Shown here: positions 30,511 through 41,107 of the stretch, piece by piece | Layout: each line of letters opens with the position of its first letter | Numbering within the stretch: the first letter of the stretch is position 1 | Source: Pseudomonas khavaziana | Lineage (GTDB): Bacteria; Pseudomonadota; Gammaproteobacteria; Pseudomonadales; Pseudomonadaceae | Assembly: GCF_019145205.1 (NCBI RefSeq) | Contig: NZ_JAHSTT010000003.1 | Location: 186,001-250,000 of the forward strand | Length of the DNA: 64,000 nt | Direction of reading: 5' to 3' | The notes under the pieces: model-generated | Databases searched by the model: none | Told to the model about the DNA's origin: nothing | Seen by the model: only the letters and a program-made list of their open reading frames with translations | Position numbers and translations under genes: made by a program

Positions 30511-33500
30511 ATGGCAGGGCAAACCCTTCGCTCCCTGATCGTCAGCGTCTCAGCCGAAACGAGCGCATATCAGCGTGAGATGGCAAGGGCTGGCCGCATG
30601 GGGCAGAGCTATCTGCGAACCATCACTTCTGGGAACCGTGATGCGACTAGTTCGTGGAGATCCCAGGAGGCAGCAGTTCGAGCCCAGGGCTCTGCGATGC
30701 AGGCGCTTACATCTTCAGTGGGAGGATACGCAAAGGCCATGGCCGGCGCTCTTGCTGTGGGGAATGTCATTCACCAGGCTGACAGCTGGAATCAGGTAAA
30801 TGCTCGACTGAAGCAGGCCTCCACGAGCACTGAGGATTTTTCTGTAAACCAAAAGGCGCTATTTGAGATCAGTCAGCGCACCGGTACTGCCTTTGCCGAC
30901 AACGCGGGTCTGTTCAGTCGTTCGTCCGCATCGATGCGTGAGTTTGGCTACTCATCGAGCGAGGCTTTGGGTGTCACCGAAGCGTTGGCCCTTGGGCTTC
31001 AGCTTTCCGGCGCTGGTGCAGCAGAAGCCTCCTCTGTTATCACGCAGTTCTCCCAAGCTTTGGGTCAGGGTGTATTGCGCGGCGAGGAGTTCAACTCAGT
31101 TAACGAAAACGGTGATCGCGTAATCCGGGCGCTTGCCACCGGCATGGGCGTTGCCCGTAAAGACCTCAAGGCAATGGCAGACCAAGGCCTACTTACCATT
31201 GACAAAGTGGTGCCGGCACTGATTAGCCAGCTTGGTACTCTTCAGGGGGAATTCAAGGATCTACCTGGCTCGGTTAGTCGAGCCACTACAACCGTCAGCA
31301 ACTCATTCCAGGCTTGGGTGGGCGGGATGGACGGCGCGACCGGAAGTACCAAAATTCTTGCCCGTGCCGTTACCTTTGTTGCCGAAAACATGGACGTACT
31401 TGCGGCGTCGGCGCTTACTGTTGGTGCTGCGTATGGCAGCCTGAAAGCGGGGGATTTGATCAAGAGTCTGTGGGCCCAGGTTACTGCTATTCGGGAAGCA
31501 AACTCAGCTGAAATAGGGCGCTCTAGGGCTCAGCTTGATGCCGCCAATATGGCGGTCAGACGGGCAGCAGCCGAGACGGTGGCTGCAAATGCGCAGGTTG
31601 CGGCGACAAGGTTTACTGATGGGCATGCAGCCGCTCTCAGCCGCTTGCGGATCGCCAGGCTTGCAGATGCGCAGGCCGCCGCTGCACAAACTGCAGCTCA
31701 GTCCGCCCAATCAGCAGCGACGTCGCTGGCTGGGCGTGCTGGGGCGGCTCTTCTTGGCGTTATGGGTGGGCCTGCCGGACTTGCACTGACCGTCGGTGCC
31801 GTGGCTGCCAGCTACCTTCTGTTCAGTGATAACAGCGATAAAGCCCGCCAGGCTACCGTCGATCTCAAACGGCCCGTAGAGGAGTTGCGCAAGGAGTTTG
31901 CGGCACTCGGTAGAGAGCAGGCTCGATACAAGCTCGGCGGCGTTATCCAGCAGCAGGCCGATGCGCAAGTGGCGGCACAGAAGGCGTTGCGCGAGATCCG
32001 CGCCGCCGCCCAAGGCAATGACAAGTGGGGCGATACCTACTCGGCCAACCCATTCCAGCGCGACAGGGCGGTGACGGACTTCAATCGCCGCATTGCCGGT
32101 GGCCTGGATATCGACTCGGCTAGCCAGCAGTTGGTCGCGGCAATCGGCCCAAACGAGGAGATGACCAAGGCTATCAATGCTTCTGCATCAGCGTACGGCG
32201 AAGCGATCAAAGCCTCTGGCGATTACGGCGACGTCGCCAATATGCTCACCGCCCGCCTGAACGATGTGGCCACCGCTGCCGGCCAGGCTGGCGCCGGGCT
32301 GAAAAAGATTGCGGGGCCCGACAAGAAGACCATTGAAGGCTGGAACTCCTACACAAAAACCCTCGTTGAGCGCTTGAACTCCGTCAGAGATGGGGGCGAT
32401 CTGGTTGGCGAGGTGAACCGGAGGATTGAACGGGAGGGCGTTGACCCTGGTACTGCCGAGGGCTGGCGCATCCTAGCCGGCGCGATCAAGGGTTCTGAAA
32501 CGGCGGCCAAGGCTTCTGAGGAGGCCCAACAAAAAGCCAAGAAAGCCTCGGAGGACATCCAGCGGCAAGCTGAGCAGCTCAACAATGCATACAAGCAAAC
32601 CCTGGACAACCTTACCCAGCAGGTCGCGCTTTACGGTGAGACTACCGAGATAGGGCGCCTTCGCTACGAGCTCACCACCGGCGAGCTTTCGAAGCTGTCT
32701 GAAAAGAACAAGGTCATGCTTCAGGGCAAGGCCATCGAGCTCGATGCGCTCAACGCCAGAAAGGCCTATGACGGCCTGATGTCTAGCCTTCAAACCAAAG
32801 AGCAAGCCCTACTCGCAACGACGAAAGAGCGGATGCAGGTGCTTGAAACGGCCAACCGTGCCGGCAAGCTATCGTCGGACGACTACCGCGCTGGCGCTGA
32901 TGCCATCTCGAAAGCCACGGTTACCGAGGCGCCGGAGTTCGGCGGCATCGATTCCTCGGTAGGTGGACCCTCCGGGGAGCTTGTAAAGATCGCCGAGGCT
33001 GAAGCAGCGCTCAAAAAGTGGCACGACAAGCAGCTGTCCATGCAGGCAGATCTGCGCGATCAGATCCTGGCCGACCAGCAAAGCACCAACGAGCAGAAGC
33101 TCGCCGCCGAGCAGCAGTACCTGGACCGAGTCGTCGAGATCAATCAGACGAACCAGGCGCGGCTTTCTGACATTCAGGGTGCCTACAAAGTAGCTGTGAT
33201 CGGCACCTTCAGCGAACTGTCGGGCCAGGCCGCCGACATGGTCGGCAAGATCGCTGGTGAGCAGTCCGGCGCGTACAAGGCATTGTTTGTAGCGCAAAAA
33301 GCGTTCGCTGTAGCGTCGATCATCATGAACGCGCAGATCGCTGCAGCGAAGGCACCGGCGGAACTGACCATCCTGGGCGGTATACCGGTGGGCGCGGCGC
33401 TGCTTGCTGCGGGCTATGCCAATGCGGGCATGGTCGCCGGCATGGCGCTGGCCGGCTTCTCTGAGGGTGGCTATACCGGCCCCGGTGGCAAGTTTGAGCC

Positions 33501-33888
33501 GAAGGGCGTGGTTCACGGCGGCGAGGTCGTCATCCGTAAGGAAGTGGTCGATCAGCCTGGGATGAAGGATTACCTCATCGGCCTGAACCGTAGCGGTAAG
33601 CCGGGCTACGCAACCGGCGGATTTGTCGGAAGCCCGGGCATCTCGCCGGCCTTCACTGCTCCATCTGTCGCAGCAACCGCCGGCTCAGGATCGGCGCCGG
33701 AGATCCACTTGCACATCAATGGCGACGGCTCGGGCGGAGCTGTCAATGCTCCCGAAGGATACGAGCAGATGGGCATGGCGTTGTTGGCCACTGCCCGTTC
33801 CGAAATGCCGAAGATCGCCCGGCAGGTGATTCAGCAGGAAAAAGGCCAGAACGGCCTGCTTGATCCAAACAATCGGAGGAACAGCTGA
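30511..33888 (+). CDS. tail tape measure protein
   Basis: 1125 residues: N-terminal TMP domain (about 70-270, LGLQLSGAGAAEASSVITQF, GEEFNSVNENGDRVIRALA), helical and Ala-rich middle, hydrophobic segments near 415-435 and 940-985, and a C-terminal Gly-rich region (GGYTGPGGKFEPKGVVHGGE). Sets tail length and helps DNA passage. Confidence 0.93.
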   Translation: MAGQTLRSLIVSVSAETSAYQREMARAGRMGQSYLRTITSGNRDATSSWRSQEAAVRAQGSAMQALTSSVGGYAKAMAGALAVGNVIHQADSWNQVNARLKQASTSTEDFSVNQKALFEISQRTGTAFADNAGLFSRSSASMREFGYSSSEALGVTEALALGLQLSGAGAAEASSVITQFSQALGQGVLRGEEFNSVNENGDRVIRALATGMGVARKDLKAMADQGLLTIDKVVPALISQLGTLQGEFKDLPGSVSRATTTVSNSFQAWVGGMDGATGSTKILARAVTFVAENMDVLAASALTVGAAYGSLKAGDLIKSLWAQVTAIREANSAEIGRSRAQLDAANMAVRRAAAETVAANAQVAATRFTDGHAAALSRLRIARLADAQAAAAQTAAQSAQSAATSLAGRAGAALLGVMGGPAGLALTVGAVAASYLLFSDNSDKARQATVDLKRPVEELRKEFAALGREQARYKLGGVIQQQADAQVAAQKALREIRAAAQGNDKWGDTYSANPFQRDRAVTDFNRRIAGGLDIDSASQQLVAAIGPNEEMTKAINASASAYGEAIKASGDYGDVANMLTARLNDVATAAGQAGAGLKKIAGPDKKTIEGWNSYTKTLVERLNSVRDGGDLVGEVNRRIEREGVDPGTAEGWRILAGAIKGSETAAKASEEAQQKAKKASEDIQRQAEQLNNAYKQTLDNLTQQVALYGETTEIGRLRYELTTGELSKLSEKNKVMLQGKAIELDALNARKAYDGLMSSLQTKEQALLATTKERMQVLETANRAGKLSSDDYRAGADAISKATVTEAPEFGGIDSSVGGPSGELVKIAEAEAALKKWHDKQLSMQADLRDQILADQQSTNEQKLAAEQQYLDRVVEINQTNQARLSDIQGAYKVAVIGTFSELSGQAADMVGKIAGEQSGAYKALFVAQKAFAVASIIMNAQIAAAKAPAELTILGGIPVGAALLAAGYANAGMVAGMALAGFSEGGYTGPGGKFEPKGVVHGGEVVIRKEVVDQPGMKDYLIGLNRSGKPGYATGGFVGSPGISPAFTAPSVAATAGSGSAPEIHLHINGDGSGGAVNAPEGYEQMGMALLATARSEMPKIARQVIQQEKGQNGLLDPNNRRNS

Positions 33889-34226
33889 TGGCAGAGGTAT
33901 TCAACTGGTCGCCCCGGGTTGGCTCTTCCGGTGACGACCAGCCTGACGTGCTTGAGTCGAAGTTCGGCAACGGCTACAGCCAGCGATTATCGGTCGGAAT
34001 AAACAATGTCGCCGGTGCGTACACAGTTTCCTTTACGGGCGGGGAGGCTTACATCAAGCCGATCCGGGAGTTCTTCAAGCGGCACAAGGGGGCAAATCAC
34101 TTTCTGTGGACTCCGCCGCTCGAGGTGCAAGGGGCGTTCATCACCACCGGCGGCTGGCAACTGCAAACCCACGGCAACAAGAAATACACCCTTAGCACCA
34201 CTTTCCAGCAGGTATTCAACCCATGA
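33888..34226 (+). CDS. minor tail protein M-like
   Basis: A 112-residue protein starting MAEVFNWSPRVGSSGDDQPD with SKFGNGYSQRLSVGINN and HFLWTPPLEVQGAFITTGGW, characteristic of lambda gpM relatives. First of the M-L-K-I-J tail tip block. Confidence 0.88.
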   Translation: MAEVFNWSPRVGSSGDDQPDVLESKFGNGYSQRLSVGINNVAGAYTVSFTGGEAYIKPIREFFKRHKGANHFLWTPPLEVQGAFITTGGWQLQTHGNKKYTLSTTFQQVFNP

Positions 34227-34909
34227 TTACGTTGGACGACCAGAAGCTAGAGCCCGGCGCGATCATCCAGTTGATCGAGCTGGATGGTGAGGCGAGGGGC
34301 ATGGGCATCTTGCGGTACCACGCGCACCAGCAGTCCACGCCGATCATCTGGAAGGGCGACGTGTATCTGCCCCGGCCTTATGAAACGGGTGGGTTCGGGC
34401 GAAGTGTTGAGGGCAACAACTCCACACCCATGTTGAAGATCAGCAACATCGACGGAACGATCACAGCGCTGTGCCGGCGCTTCCAGGGGATGAGTGGGGT
34501 AAAGCTGACGGTTCGACAGACGTACGCGAAATACCTGGATGCAGCGAACTTTCCAGAGGGCAACCCTACGGCCAGCACCATGGAGAGGCTCGACATCTCC
34601 TATATCAACCAGGTCACCAGCTTGTTGCGCGAGGAGGTGGTGTTCTCGCTGGCGCCGCCGACGGCAGTTAAAGGTCAGAGGTTGCCGGGCGGCCTGATTA
34701 TGAACCGGTGCGAGTGGTGTCTGTGGGGCGAGTACCGCGGCCCGGACTGCAATTACACCGGGATCAAGATGTTCGACCTCGACGGCAACCCAGTGGACGA
34801 CCCTGCGCTCGATCGCTGTGGCGGCCGACCAAGTGACTGCGAAATCCGCTTTGGCAAAGGTAACCCATTGTCGTTCGGTGGCGCTCCTGGCGCTGCGCTT
34901 ATTGGATAG
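34223..34909 (+). CDS. minor tail protein L-like
   Basis: A 228-residue protein with the gpL C-terminal cysteines (MNRCEWCLWGEYRGPDCNY and RCGGRPSDC) that bind an iron-sulfur cluster in lambda relatives. Overlaps M by 4 bp. Confidence 0.88.
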   Translation: MITLDDQKLEPGAIIQLIELDGEARGMGILRYHAHQQSTPIIWKGDVYLPRPYETGGFGRSVEGNNSTPMLKISNIDGTITALCRRFQGMSGVKLTVRQTYAKYLDAANFPEGNPTASTMERLDISYINQVTSLLREEVVFSLAPPTAVKGQRLPGGLIMNRCEWCLWGEYRGPDCNYTGIKMFDLDGNPVDDPALDRCGGRPSDCEIRFGKGNPLSFGGAPGAALIG

Positions 34910-34914
34910 ACCCC

Positions 34915-35667
34915 ATGAACAAGACGATGCTGAAACAAATCCAGGCGCACGCCGAGGCGGAGTTCCCGAAGGAAAGCTGCGGCGTGGTGATCCGTGAGGC
35001 CGGGCGACTTAAGTACATTCCATGCCGCAACGATGCCAAGACCCCCAGCGAGCACTTCATCATCAATCCAGAGGACAAGTGTGACGCTGAGGACCGCGGC
35101 GAGGTGACGATGATCATTCATAGCCACCCCGACGTGCCGCCGGTGCCGAGCATGACCGATCGTGTCAGCTGCGAATTGCACGAAAAGCCGTGGGGCATCG
35201 TGAGCTGGCCGTCTGGCGAGTACTTCGAGTTCAAGCCTGATGGTTACCAGGCCCCGCTGGTTGGCCGCGAGTTCGGCCATGGTCTGCTGGACTGCTATGC
35301 CCTGTGCCGCGATTACTACGAGCGCGAGCATGGAATTGAATTGCCGAACTACCCGCGCCGGGATGGCTGGTGGAACGATGGTGAGAGCCTCTACGAGAAG
35401 TACTACGAGGAGGCCGGTTTCTACCCGGTTTCGATGCCGCGCAAGGGCGACATGATCGTCATGCAGATAAATGCTGCCGCACCAAACCATGCCGGCATTT
35501 ACCTGGGCGACGGTCTGTTGTCCACAGCCCCTGACCTACACCCAGCACCGGCAACGTTCCTGCATCACCGCTACAACAAGAAATCCACCCGCGACGTATA
35601 CGGCGGCATGTGGGCTGATTACACCGTGCTGATTCTTCGGCACCAACGAATGCCGGAGGTTGACTGA
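34915..35667 (+). CDS. tail protein K-like: JAMM plus NlpC/P60 domains
   Basis: A 250-residue protein. N-terminal Mov34/JAMM domain: E20, H69-S-H71-P and S79xxD82. C-terminal NlpC/P60 domain: C127 in LLDCYALC and H192 in NHAGIYLGDG. It cleaves during tail assembly or cell-wall entry. Confidence 0.9.
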   Translation: MNKTMLKQIQAHAEAEFPKESCGVVIREAGRLKYIPCRNDAKTPSEHFIINPEDKCDAEDRGEVTMIIHSHPDVPPVPSMTDRVSCELHEKPWGIVSWPSGEYFEFKPDGYQAPLVGREFGHGLLDCYALCRDYYEREHGIELPNYPRRDGWWNDGESLYEKYYEEAGFYPVSMPRKGDMIVMQINAAAPNHAGIYLGDGLLSTAPDLHPAPATFLHHRYNKKSTRDVYGGMWADYTVLILRHQRMPEVD

Positions 35668-36263
35668 TGGCAATGAAAGTAACGGTTAACCCGCAGCCCT
35701 TGGTGGTGCTGGTGATGCTTTATGGCGTGCTTGGCGCCCGGTTCGGTCGCGTTCACCACCTGGCCGTAACGTCATGCGCTGAGGCGATTCATGCGTTGTG
35801 CGTGAAGATCCCCGGCTTCAGACGGTTCTTGCGCTTTTCGGAGGAGCGCGGCCTGACCTACGCAGTGTTCCGCGGGAAGAAAAACCTGATCGATACCGAG
35901 ATTGAGATGCGCCAGGACACCGTTGAGCCGATCCGCATCGCGCCAATTGTGATCGGCAGCAAGGGAGGCGGTCTGTTCGCCACCATTGCCGGTCTTGCCC
36001 TGGTGGTGATTGGCGCGATCACCCAGCAATACTACCTGGTGGCGGCTGGTGCTGGCCTGATGATCGGTGGCATCGCAATGAGCATGTCTCCGTCACCGGT
36101 TGGCGTGTTGGACAAGGAGGGCGACGGCAACAGGCCTTCCTATGCGTTCGGCGGCGCGGTCACCACCACGGCCCAGGGCCGCTGCAAACCACTTCTGTAT
36201 GGCGAACGCGATATCGGCGGCGCTCTCATCTCGGCTGGCGTCTTCTCGGAAGATCAGCAGTAA
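35667..36263 (+). CDS. tail assembly protein I-like
   Basis: A 198-residue protein with a beta-grasp-like N-terminus and two hydrophobic glycine-rich segments (FATIAGLALVVIGAITQQYYL, AAGAGLMIGGIAMSM) typical of the lambda I family. Shares one base with K. Confidence 0.86.
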   Translation: MAMKVTVNPQPLVVLVMLYGVLGARFGRVHHLAVTSCAEAIHALCVKIPGFRRFLRFSEERGLTYAVFRGKKNLIDTEIEMRQDTVEPIRIAPIVIGSKGGGLFATIAGLALVVIGAITQQYYLVAAGAGLMIGGIAMSMSPSPVGVLDKEGDGNRPSYAFGGAVTTTAQGRCKPLLYGERDIGGALISAGVFSEDQQ

Positions 36264-36272
36264 GGAAAACCC

Positions 36273-39200
36273 ATGTCCAAAACCGCAACAGCGCCCGCTG
36301 CAAAGCGCCGGCGCCGGCCTAGTGCTGCCCCAGTTTTGGGTTCCAAGGGCGGCGAGCAGAAGCCATACACGCCTTATAAGGCACCCGATACTGCGCTGTC
36401 GGTTGCTACGGTAAAGCTGCTCTATGCGCTGAGTGAAGGTCCGATTGTGGGGCCGGTAGATGGTCTGCGGTCGATCAAGCTGAACGGTACGCCACTGATC
36501 TCCCCTGACGGCAGTGAAAACTTCCCGGGCACCATCTGGGACTTCCGCCCAGGCACAGTGGATCAGGAGCATATCGCGGGCTTTCCGGCCATCGAGAATG
36601 AGGCCTCTCAGGGGCTGCCGGTTGAGTTGAAGTCGGACAACGCCTGGACACGCGCGATCACCGATCAGCAGTTGTCGGCGGTACGCATCCGCTTGTCGTG
36701 GCCGCAAATTTGGCAGGTGAAGACGAATGGCGACCAGATCGGCTACCGCATCGACTACGCCATTGATCTTTCCGTAGATGGCGGAAGCTATCAAACAGTC
36801 CTTTCTGCAACTTTGGACGACAAAGGGACAACCGAATACGAGCGCACCCATCGAATCGACCTCCCTGAGGGCTTCACCAGTGCGCTGGTGCGCGTGCGCC
36901 GACTCACCCCAAACCGAAACGACTCCAATTTTGCGGACCTGATGCGCATCAAGGGGCTGACGGAGGTAATCGACAAGAAGCTGCGCTATCCGAACCTGGC
37001 GCTGGGCGGCCTGCAGTTCGATGCAAAGCAGTTCCAAGACACGCCGAAGGCCAGCTTCCTGATGCGCGGCCGCATTGTGCAGGTGCCGACCAACTACAAC
37101 CCGGAGACTCGAACCTATACAGGTGACTGGAACGGCACTTTTAAGCTTGCCTACACCAACAATCCTGTCTGGGTATGGCGCGACCTGTTGTTGCATCGTC
37201 GCTACGGCCTGGGCCGTCGCATTACCGCCGACATGGTGGACCATTGGACGCTGTACGAGATCGGCCGCTATTGCGATGTGATGGTTCCAGACGGGAAGGG
37301 CGGCATGCAGCCGCGTATGACCACCAACGTTTACATTCAGGATTCGGTTGAGGGCTACGCACTCCTTTCGGATCTGGCCAGTGTGTTCCGTGGGAGCAGT
37401 TGCTGGAACGGTTCCCAGGTCACCATGGTGGCGGATATTCCAGGCAACGAGGACGGCTACGTCTTCACCCGCTCGAACATCATCGGTGAATTTGAGTACG
37501 TCTCCGCAGCGCTTCCTGATCGCCATACACGGGCGAAGGTGGCCTGGGACAATCCTGAAAACGAGTTCAAGACACAGCCGGCCCCCGTTACCAACGAAGA
37601 GTTGATCGGTGAGCTCGGGCACCGGATGCTGGATATCTCGCGTTTCGGCTGTACCGTGGAGGGAGAAGCAATCCGCCACGGTATCTGGGCGCTCAAGTCT
37701 GAGCAGTATGAGGAGTGGTCGGTAAGCTTCACCACCGGCATGGAGGGCCGCAACGTCGAGCCTGGCCAGATTATCTGCGTGGCTGATGAGTTGTTCTCGG
37801 GGCGTGCAAATGGTGGGCGTATCAGCGCCGCGACCAGGCGTGTGATCACGCTCGATATCGATGCCGAGGTGCACGAAGAGGATCGGCTAATCCTCAACCT
37901 ACCCAGCGGCAAGACCGAAGGCCGCATCGTGAAGTCCGTCTCTGGCCGCTTGGTCACCGTCATGGCGGACTATTCGGAACTCCCAGAGCCGGAGTGCAGC
38001 TGGTCCGTGGAAAGCGCTGATCTGGCCGTGATGCGCTTTCGTGTGCAGACCATCGAGCCGCAAGGGCTGCATCAGTTCAAGATAGCTGCCACTCAACATG
38101 AGCCACTGAAGTACCAGGCGATCGACACTGGCGCCCGGATTGATCCGCAGCCAACGAGCATCATCCCGCCCGGGGTAATGTCTCCGCCGGATAACATCGG
38201 CATCGAGGCGCGCAGCGTCGTGTCGCAGGGCATTGCTGTCACCAGTATGCGTATTACGTGGGATTCGGTGCCGGGGGCTATTGCGTACAACGTGGAGTGG
38301 CGCAAGGACAGCGGTAACTGGATCCGCTTGCCGCGCACTGGGAATCTCGGCGCGGACGTTGAGGGCATTTACAGCGGCCGCTACGTTGCACGTGTCAGCT
38401 CGGTTAACGCCATGGATGTGGCTTCTATCTGGGGCGCCAGCCCTGAGGTAGTACTGACCGGCAAAACCGGCTTGCCGCCGGCGGTGTCGTTCCTGACCAC
38501 CACCAGCGAGCTGTTCGGCATCGGCATCAAGTGGGGATTCCCTGCTGGCGCCGAGGACACCCAGCGGACCGAGCTTTGGTATGGCCCGGCGAATGACTTG
38601 CAGGCCGCGACGAAGCTGGCAGACCTGGCATATCCGCAGGCCGACTACCGCATGCAGTCGCTGCTGGCGGGCGCAACGCTGTTCTTCTGGGCGCGCCTGG
38701 TGGACCGTACCGGCAACATCGGTCCGTTCTATCCGGTGGTGAATGGGGTGATGGGCCAGGCTAGTTCGGACGCTGGGCCAATTCTTGAGCAGATCAAGGG
38801 GCAGATCGACGAGACCGCCCTGGGTCAGCATTTGAAGGACAGGATCGACCTCATTGACGGTAATGGCCCTGGTTCGGTCAACGGCCGTATCGACGAAGCC
38901 AAGCAGGAGCTGGAAGACCTTATAGACCAGGTTGTTGACGCACTTGAGTACGACCCAGCGAAGGCATACGCGCTCAACGAAATAGTCCGCATGGGTCAGC
39001 ACCTGTATCAGGCGAAAGGCCCGGTACCGGCGAATAATCCTCCACCGAACGCGACCTACTGGACCGATATCGGCACTGTAGCCCAGACGGTGGATGCGTT
39101 GGCCACCCAGGTACAGCAAAACAGCGCGACCATTACGCAGCACGGCCAGGACATCACCGCCCAGGCGCAACAGCTCAATGCGGTGAAGGTCACGGTCAAC

Positions 39201-40040
39201 GATCCAGTCACCGGCGTGAATGCCACGGCCAGCGGGTTAAGCACCCTTAAGGCCACGGTAACCACGCTCGACGGCAAGGTCACCACCACTGCGCAGAAGG
39301 TCGACGGCATCTACTTGCAGGTCAATCCACCACTTCAGGGTGATGACACTGCGCTGATCGGCTCGGACGAGAGCTACGTTGGTGTCTGGTCCGTTCAGTC
39401 CGCCCTGATTGAGGGAGACCTGGTGCAGGGGCAGCGTACCGACACGGTGGAAGTGAAGGTGGCCAACAACGCCGCCGCGGTCGTCGCCGAGCAAACCGCC
39501 CGGATCAATGCCGACGGTGCGTTGTCGTCCAGCATCGAGACCGTCAAGAACTCGGTCAACGGTAACACCCTGGCTATTCAGACCAACACCACGGCCATTC
39601 AAACGGTCGACGGCAAGGTCACGGCGAACTGGTCGGTGCGGATGCAGTACGAAACTGCCTCAGGCCTCTACAAGTACGCCGGTATTGGGCTTGGGTTGGA
39701 GAACGGTCCAGGTGGATTGCAGTCGCAGTTCATCATCGACGCGGACAGGTTCGCCATCGGACAGGCCGGATCGGTGCCCTTCGCGGTCCAGGGTGGGCAG
39801 ACCTTTATCAAAGCCGCGTTCATCGAAAACGGCAGCATAACCATGCTCAAGATCGGGCAGGCGCTGCAATCAGACAATTATGTCGCCGGTGTGCAGGGAT
39901 GGCTTTTGGATAAGGCGGGTAATCTTGAGTTCAATGGGCCGGCGCCTGGTGGTGGTCGTCTATCTATGACGAATAGAGCGATCAAGGTATATGACGCAAC
40001 TGGGCGTAAACGGGTACAGCTTGGAGATCTAGACGCATGA
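36273..40040 (+). CDS. tail tip/host specificity protein J-like
   Basis: 1255 residues, the central tail fibre hub. Early segment TALSVATVKLLYALSEGPIVG, middle region with fibronectin-III-like part (about 630-740), and long coiled-coil/Gln-rich C-terminal part. Determines receptor binding. AGGAAAACCC before the ATG. Length is usual for J. Confidence 0.93.
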   Translation: MSKTATAPAAKRRRRPSAAPVLGSKGGEQKPYTPYKAPDTALSVATVKLLYALSEGPIVGPVDGLRSIKLNGTPLISPDGSENFPGTIWDFRPGTVDQEHIAGFPAIENEASQGLPVELKSDNAWTRAITDQQLSAVRIRLSWPQIWQVKTNGDQIGYRIDYAIDLSVDGGSYQTVLSATLDDKGTTEYERTHRIDLPEGFTSALVRVRRLTPNRNDSNFADLMRIKGLTEVIDKKLRYPNLALGGLQFDAKQFQDTPKASFLMRGRIVQVPTNYNPETRTYTGDWNGTFKLAYTNNPVWVWRDLLLHRRYGLGRRITADMVDHWTLYEIGRYCDVMVPDGKGGMQPRMTTNVYIQDSVEGYALLSDLASVFRGSSCWNGSQVTMVADIPGNEDGYVFTRSNIIGEFEYVSAALPDRHTRAKVAWDNPENEFKTQPAPVTNEELIGELGHRMLDISRFGCTVEGEAIRHGIWALKSEQYEEWSVSFTTGMEGRNVEPGQIICVADELFSGRANGGRISAATRRVITLDIDAEVHEEDRLILNLPSGKTEGRIVKSVSGRLVTVMADYSELPEPECSWSVESADLAVMRFRVQTIEPQGLHQFKIAATQHEPLKYQAIDTGARIDPQPTSIIPPGVMSPPDNIGIEARSVVSQGIAVTSMRITWDSVPGAIAYNVEWRKDSGNWIRLPRTGNLGADVEGIYSGRYVARVSSVNAMDVASIWGASPEVVLTGKTGLPPAVSFLTTTSELFGIGIKWGFPAGAEDTQRTELWYGPANDLQAATKLADLAYPQADYRMQSLLAGATLFFWARLVDRTGNIGPFYPVVNGVMGQASSDAGPILEQIKGQIDETALGQHLKDRIDLIDGNGPGSVNGRIDEAKQELEDLIDQVVDALEYDPAKAYALNEIVRMGQHLYQAKGPVPANNPPPNATYWTDIGTVAQTVDALATQVQQNSATITQHGQDITAQAQQLNAVKVTVNDPVTGVNATASGLSTLKATVTTLDGKVTTTAQKVDGIYLQVNPPLQGDDTALIGSDESYVGVWSVQSALIEGDLVQGQRTDTVEVKVANNAAAVVAEQTARINADGALSSSIETVKNSVNGNTLAIQTNTTAIQTVDGKVTANWSVRMQYETASGLYKYAGIGLGLENGPGGLQSQFIIDADRFAIGQAGSVPFAVQGGQTFIKAAFIENGSITMLKIGQALQSDNYVAGVQGWLLDKAGNLEFNGPAPGGGRLSMTNRAIKVYDATGRKRVQLGDLDA

Positions 40041-40366
40041 GTCATGGCGTAAGAACGTGGAGCGCATCAGGCGCTCTAGAAATGGATACTGATAGTTTCA
40101 CCTATCAGATTCTTCACAATGGGCTCTATCAAGCTAGAGCCGCCGGCCCGATCACTATTTATATCCCAGGTTTTAGTCCGAGCAACTGCTCTGCGGTAAT
40201 ACTGCCAACCGAGCCACCTGCAAATGATTATATCTACAGCGCATTACCATACGTATCACTAGGAGAGGGGGTTGTGAACGTATATGGAAAACATCCAGCT
40301 GAGGCGGACAGATCCTTGGGTACGACAATTAAATTTAGGTTGTTGGTAATGAGGTATAAAAATTGA
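40037..40366 (+). CDS. tail tip accessory protein, small
   Basis: A 109-residue strand-rich protein (MSHGVRTWSASGALEMDTDS), resembling DUF6453-like proteins that follow J in siphophages. ATGA overlap with J. From here to about 41100 the DNA is clearly more AT-rich. Confidence 0.65.
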   Translation: MSHGVRTWSASGALEMDTDSFTYQILHNGLYQARAAGPITIYIPGFSPSNCSAVILPTEPPANDYIYSALPYVSLGEGVVNVYGKHPAEADRSLGTTIKFRLLVMRYKN

Positions 40367-41052
40367 CATACGGGTTATCGGTAGCCAATGACTATGACTA
40401 TATTCAAATTGATGCTCAGATGCCTCGGCTTTGCGCTGTTTATAGTGGCTCATATACTGCTACCACAAGCTCTAATGCCTATGTTAGCTTCCCAGCCCCA
40501 ATAACTACTCAGGAACCCCCCTGCATATTCATTCAAAATACACCCGACAGACCTGATGATCTATACACCGGGATGGTCATATCTGGAGGGGCTGGAAACT
40601 GGACAGGTTTTGTTCTATCGACGATTAACATAAACTTTCGACCTTACGGCAAGTGGTTTGCGGCAGTCTTTGCATCGCTTTCTAAGGCTCAATACGGATT
40701 AAGAATGTGGGGAGATGACGGAAGCGTAATTTATGACTCTGGCGCCATCCCAGTATTGTTCACCCGCGCTAGTCACTCATGGTCGTACCAGGGGCGAGTG
40801 ACAATTAGCCCTATATCAAACGGGTACTATTGGAAAAGTAATCTCAGTGGGCAAATTTTGAGTGATGAGTACTTTATGATTAACCCATTTTCTAGAGGGA
40901 TAATTACCCCGTCACACATTAACTGGACACCAATTGGTGTCAGGTTCAATTATGGTGAATCATGTTTGCAGGTTTTCGGTGTAACGGCTCTCGGAGCTTG
41001 GATGGATATCGGTAGCGTGGCGGCCGTTTTTGCGAGGCTGCCTGGAACTTGA
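40363..41052 (+). CDS. tail tip accessory protein, DUF6453-like, TTG start
   Basis: A 229-residue strand-rich protein with YGLRMWGDDGSVIYDSG, typical of DUF6453-like tail-tip proteins. TTG 40363 overlaps the preceding stop (TTGA) and GAGGT lies eight bases upstream, which supports it. AT-rich; likely part of a horizontally exchanged receptor-binding segment. Confidence 0.7.
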   Translation: MTYGLSVANDYDYIQIDAQMPRLCAVYSGSYTATTSSNAYVSFPAPITTQEPPCIFIQNTPDRPDDLYTGMVISGGAGNWTGFVLSTININFRPYGKWFAAVFASLSKAQYGLRMWGDDGSVIYDSGAIPVLFTRASHSWSYQGRVTISPISNGYYWKSNLSGQILSDEYFMINPFSRGIITPSHINWTPIGVRFNYGESCLQVFGVTALGAWMDIGSVAAVFARLPGT

Positions 41053-41107
41053 GAATATGAGACTTATAAATTTCTGATGGTTAGCTTTTATAAATGGGAG
41101 CGTATTA

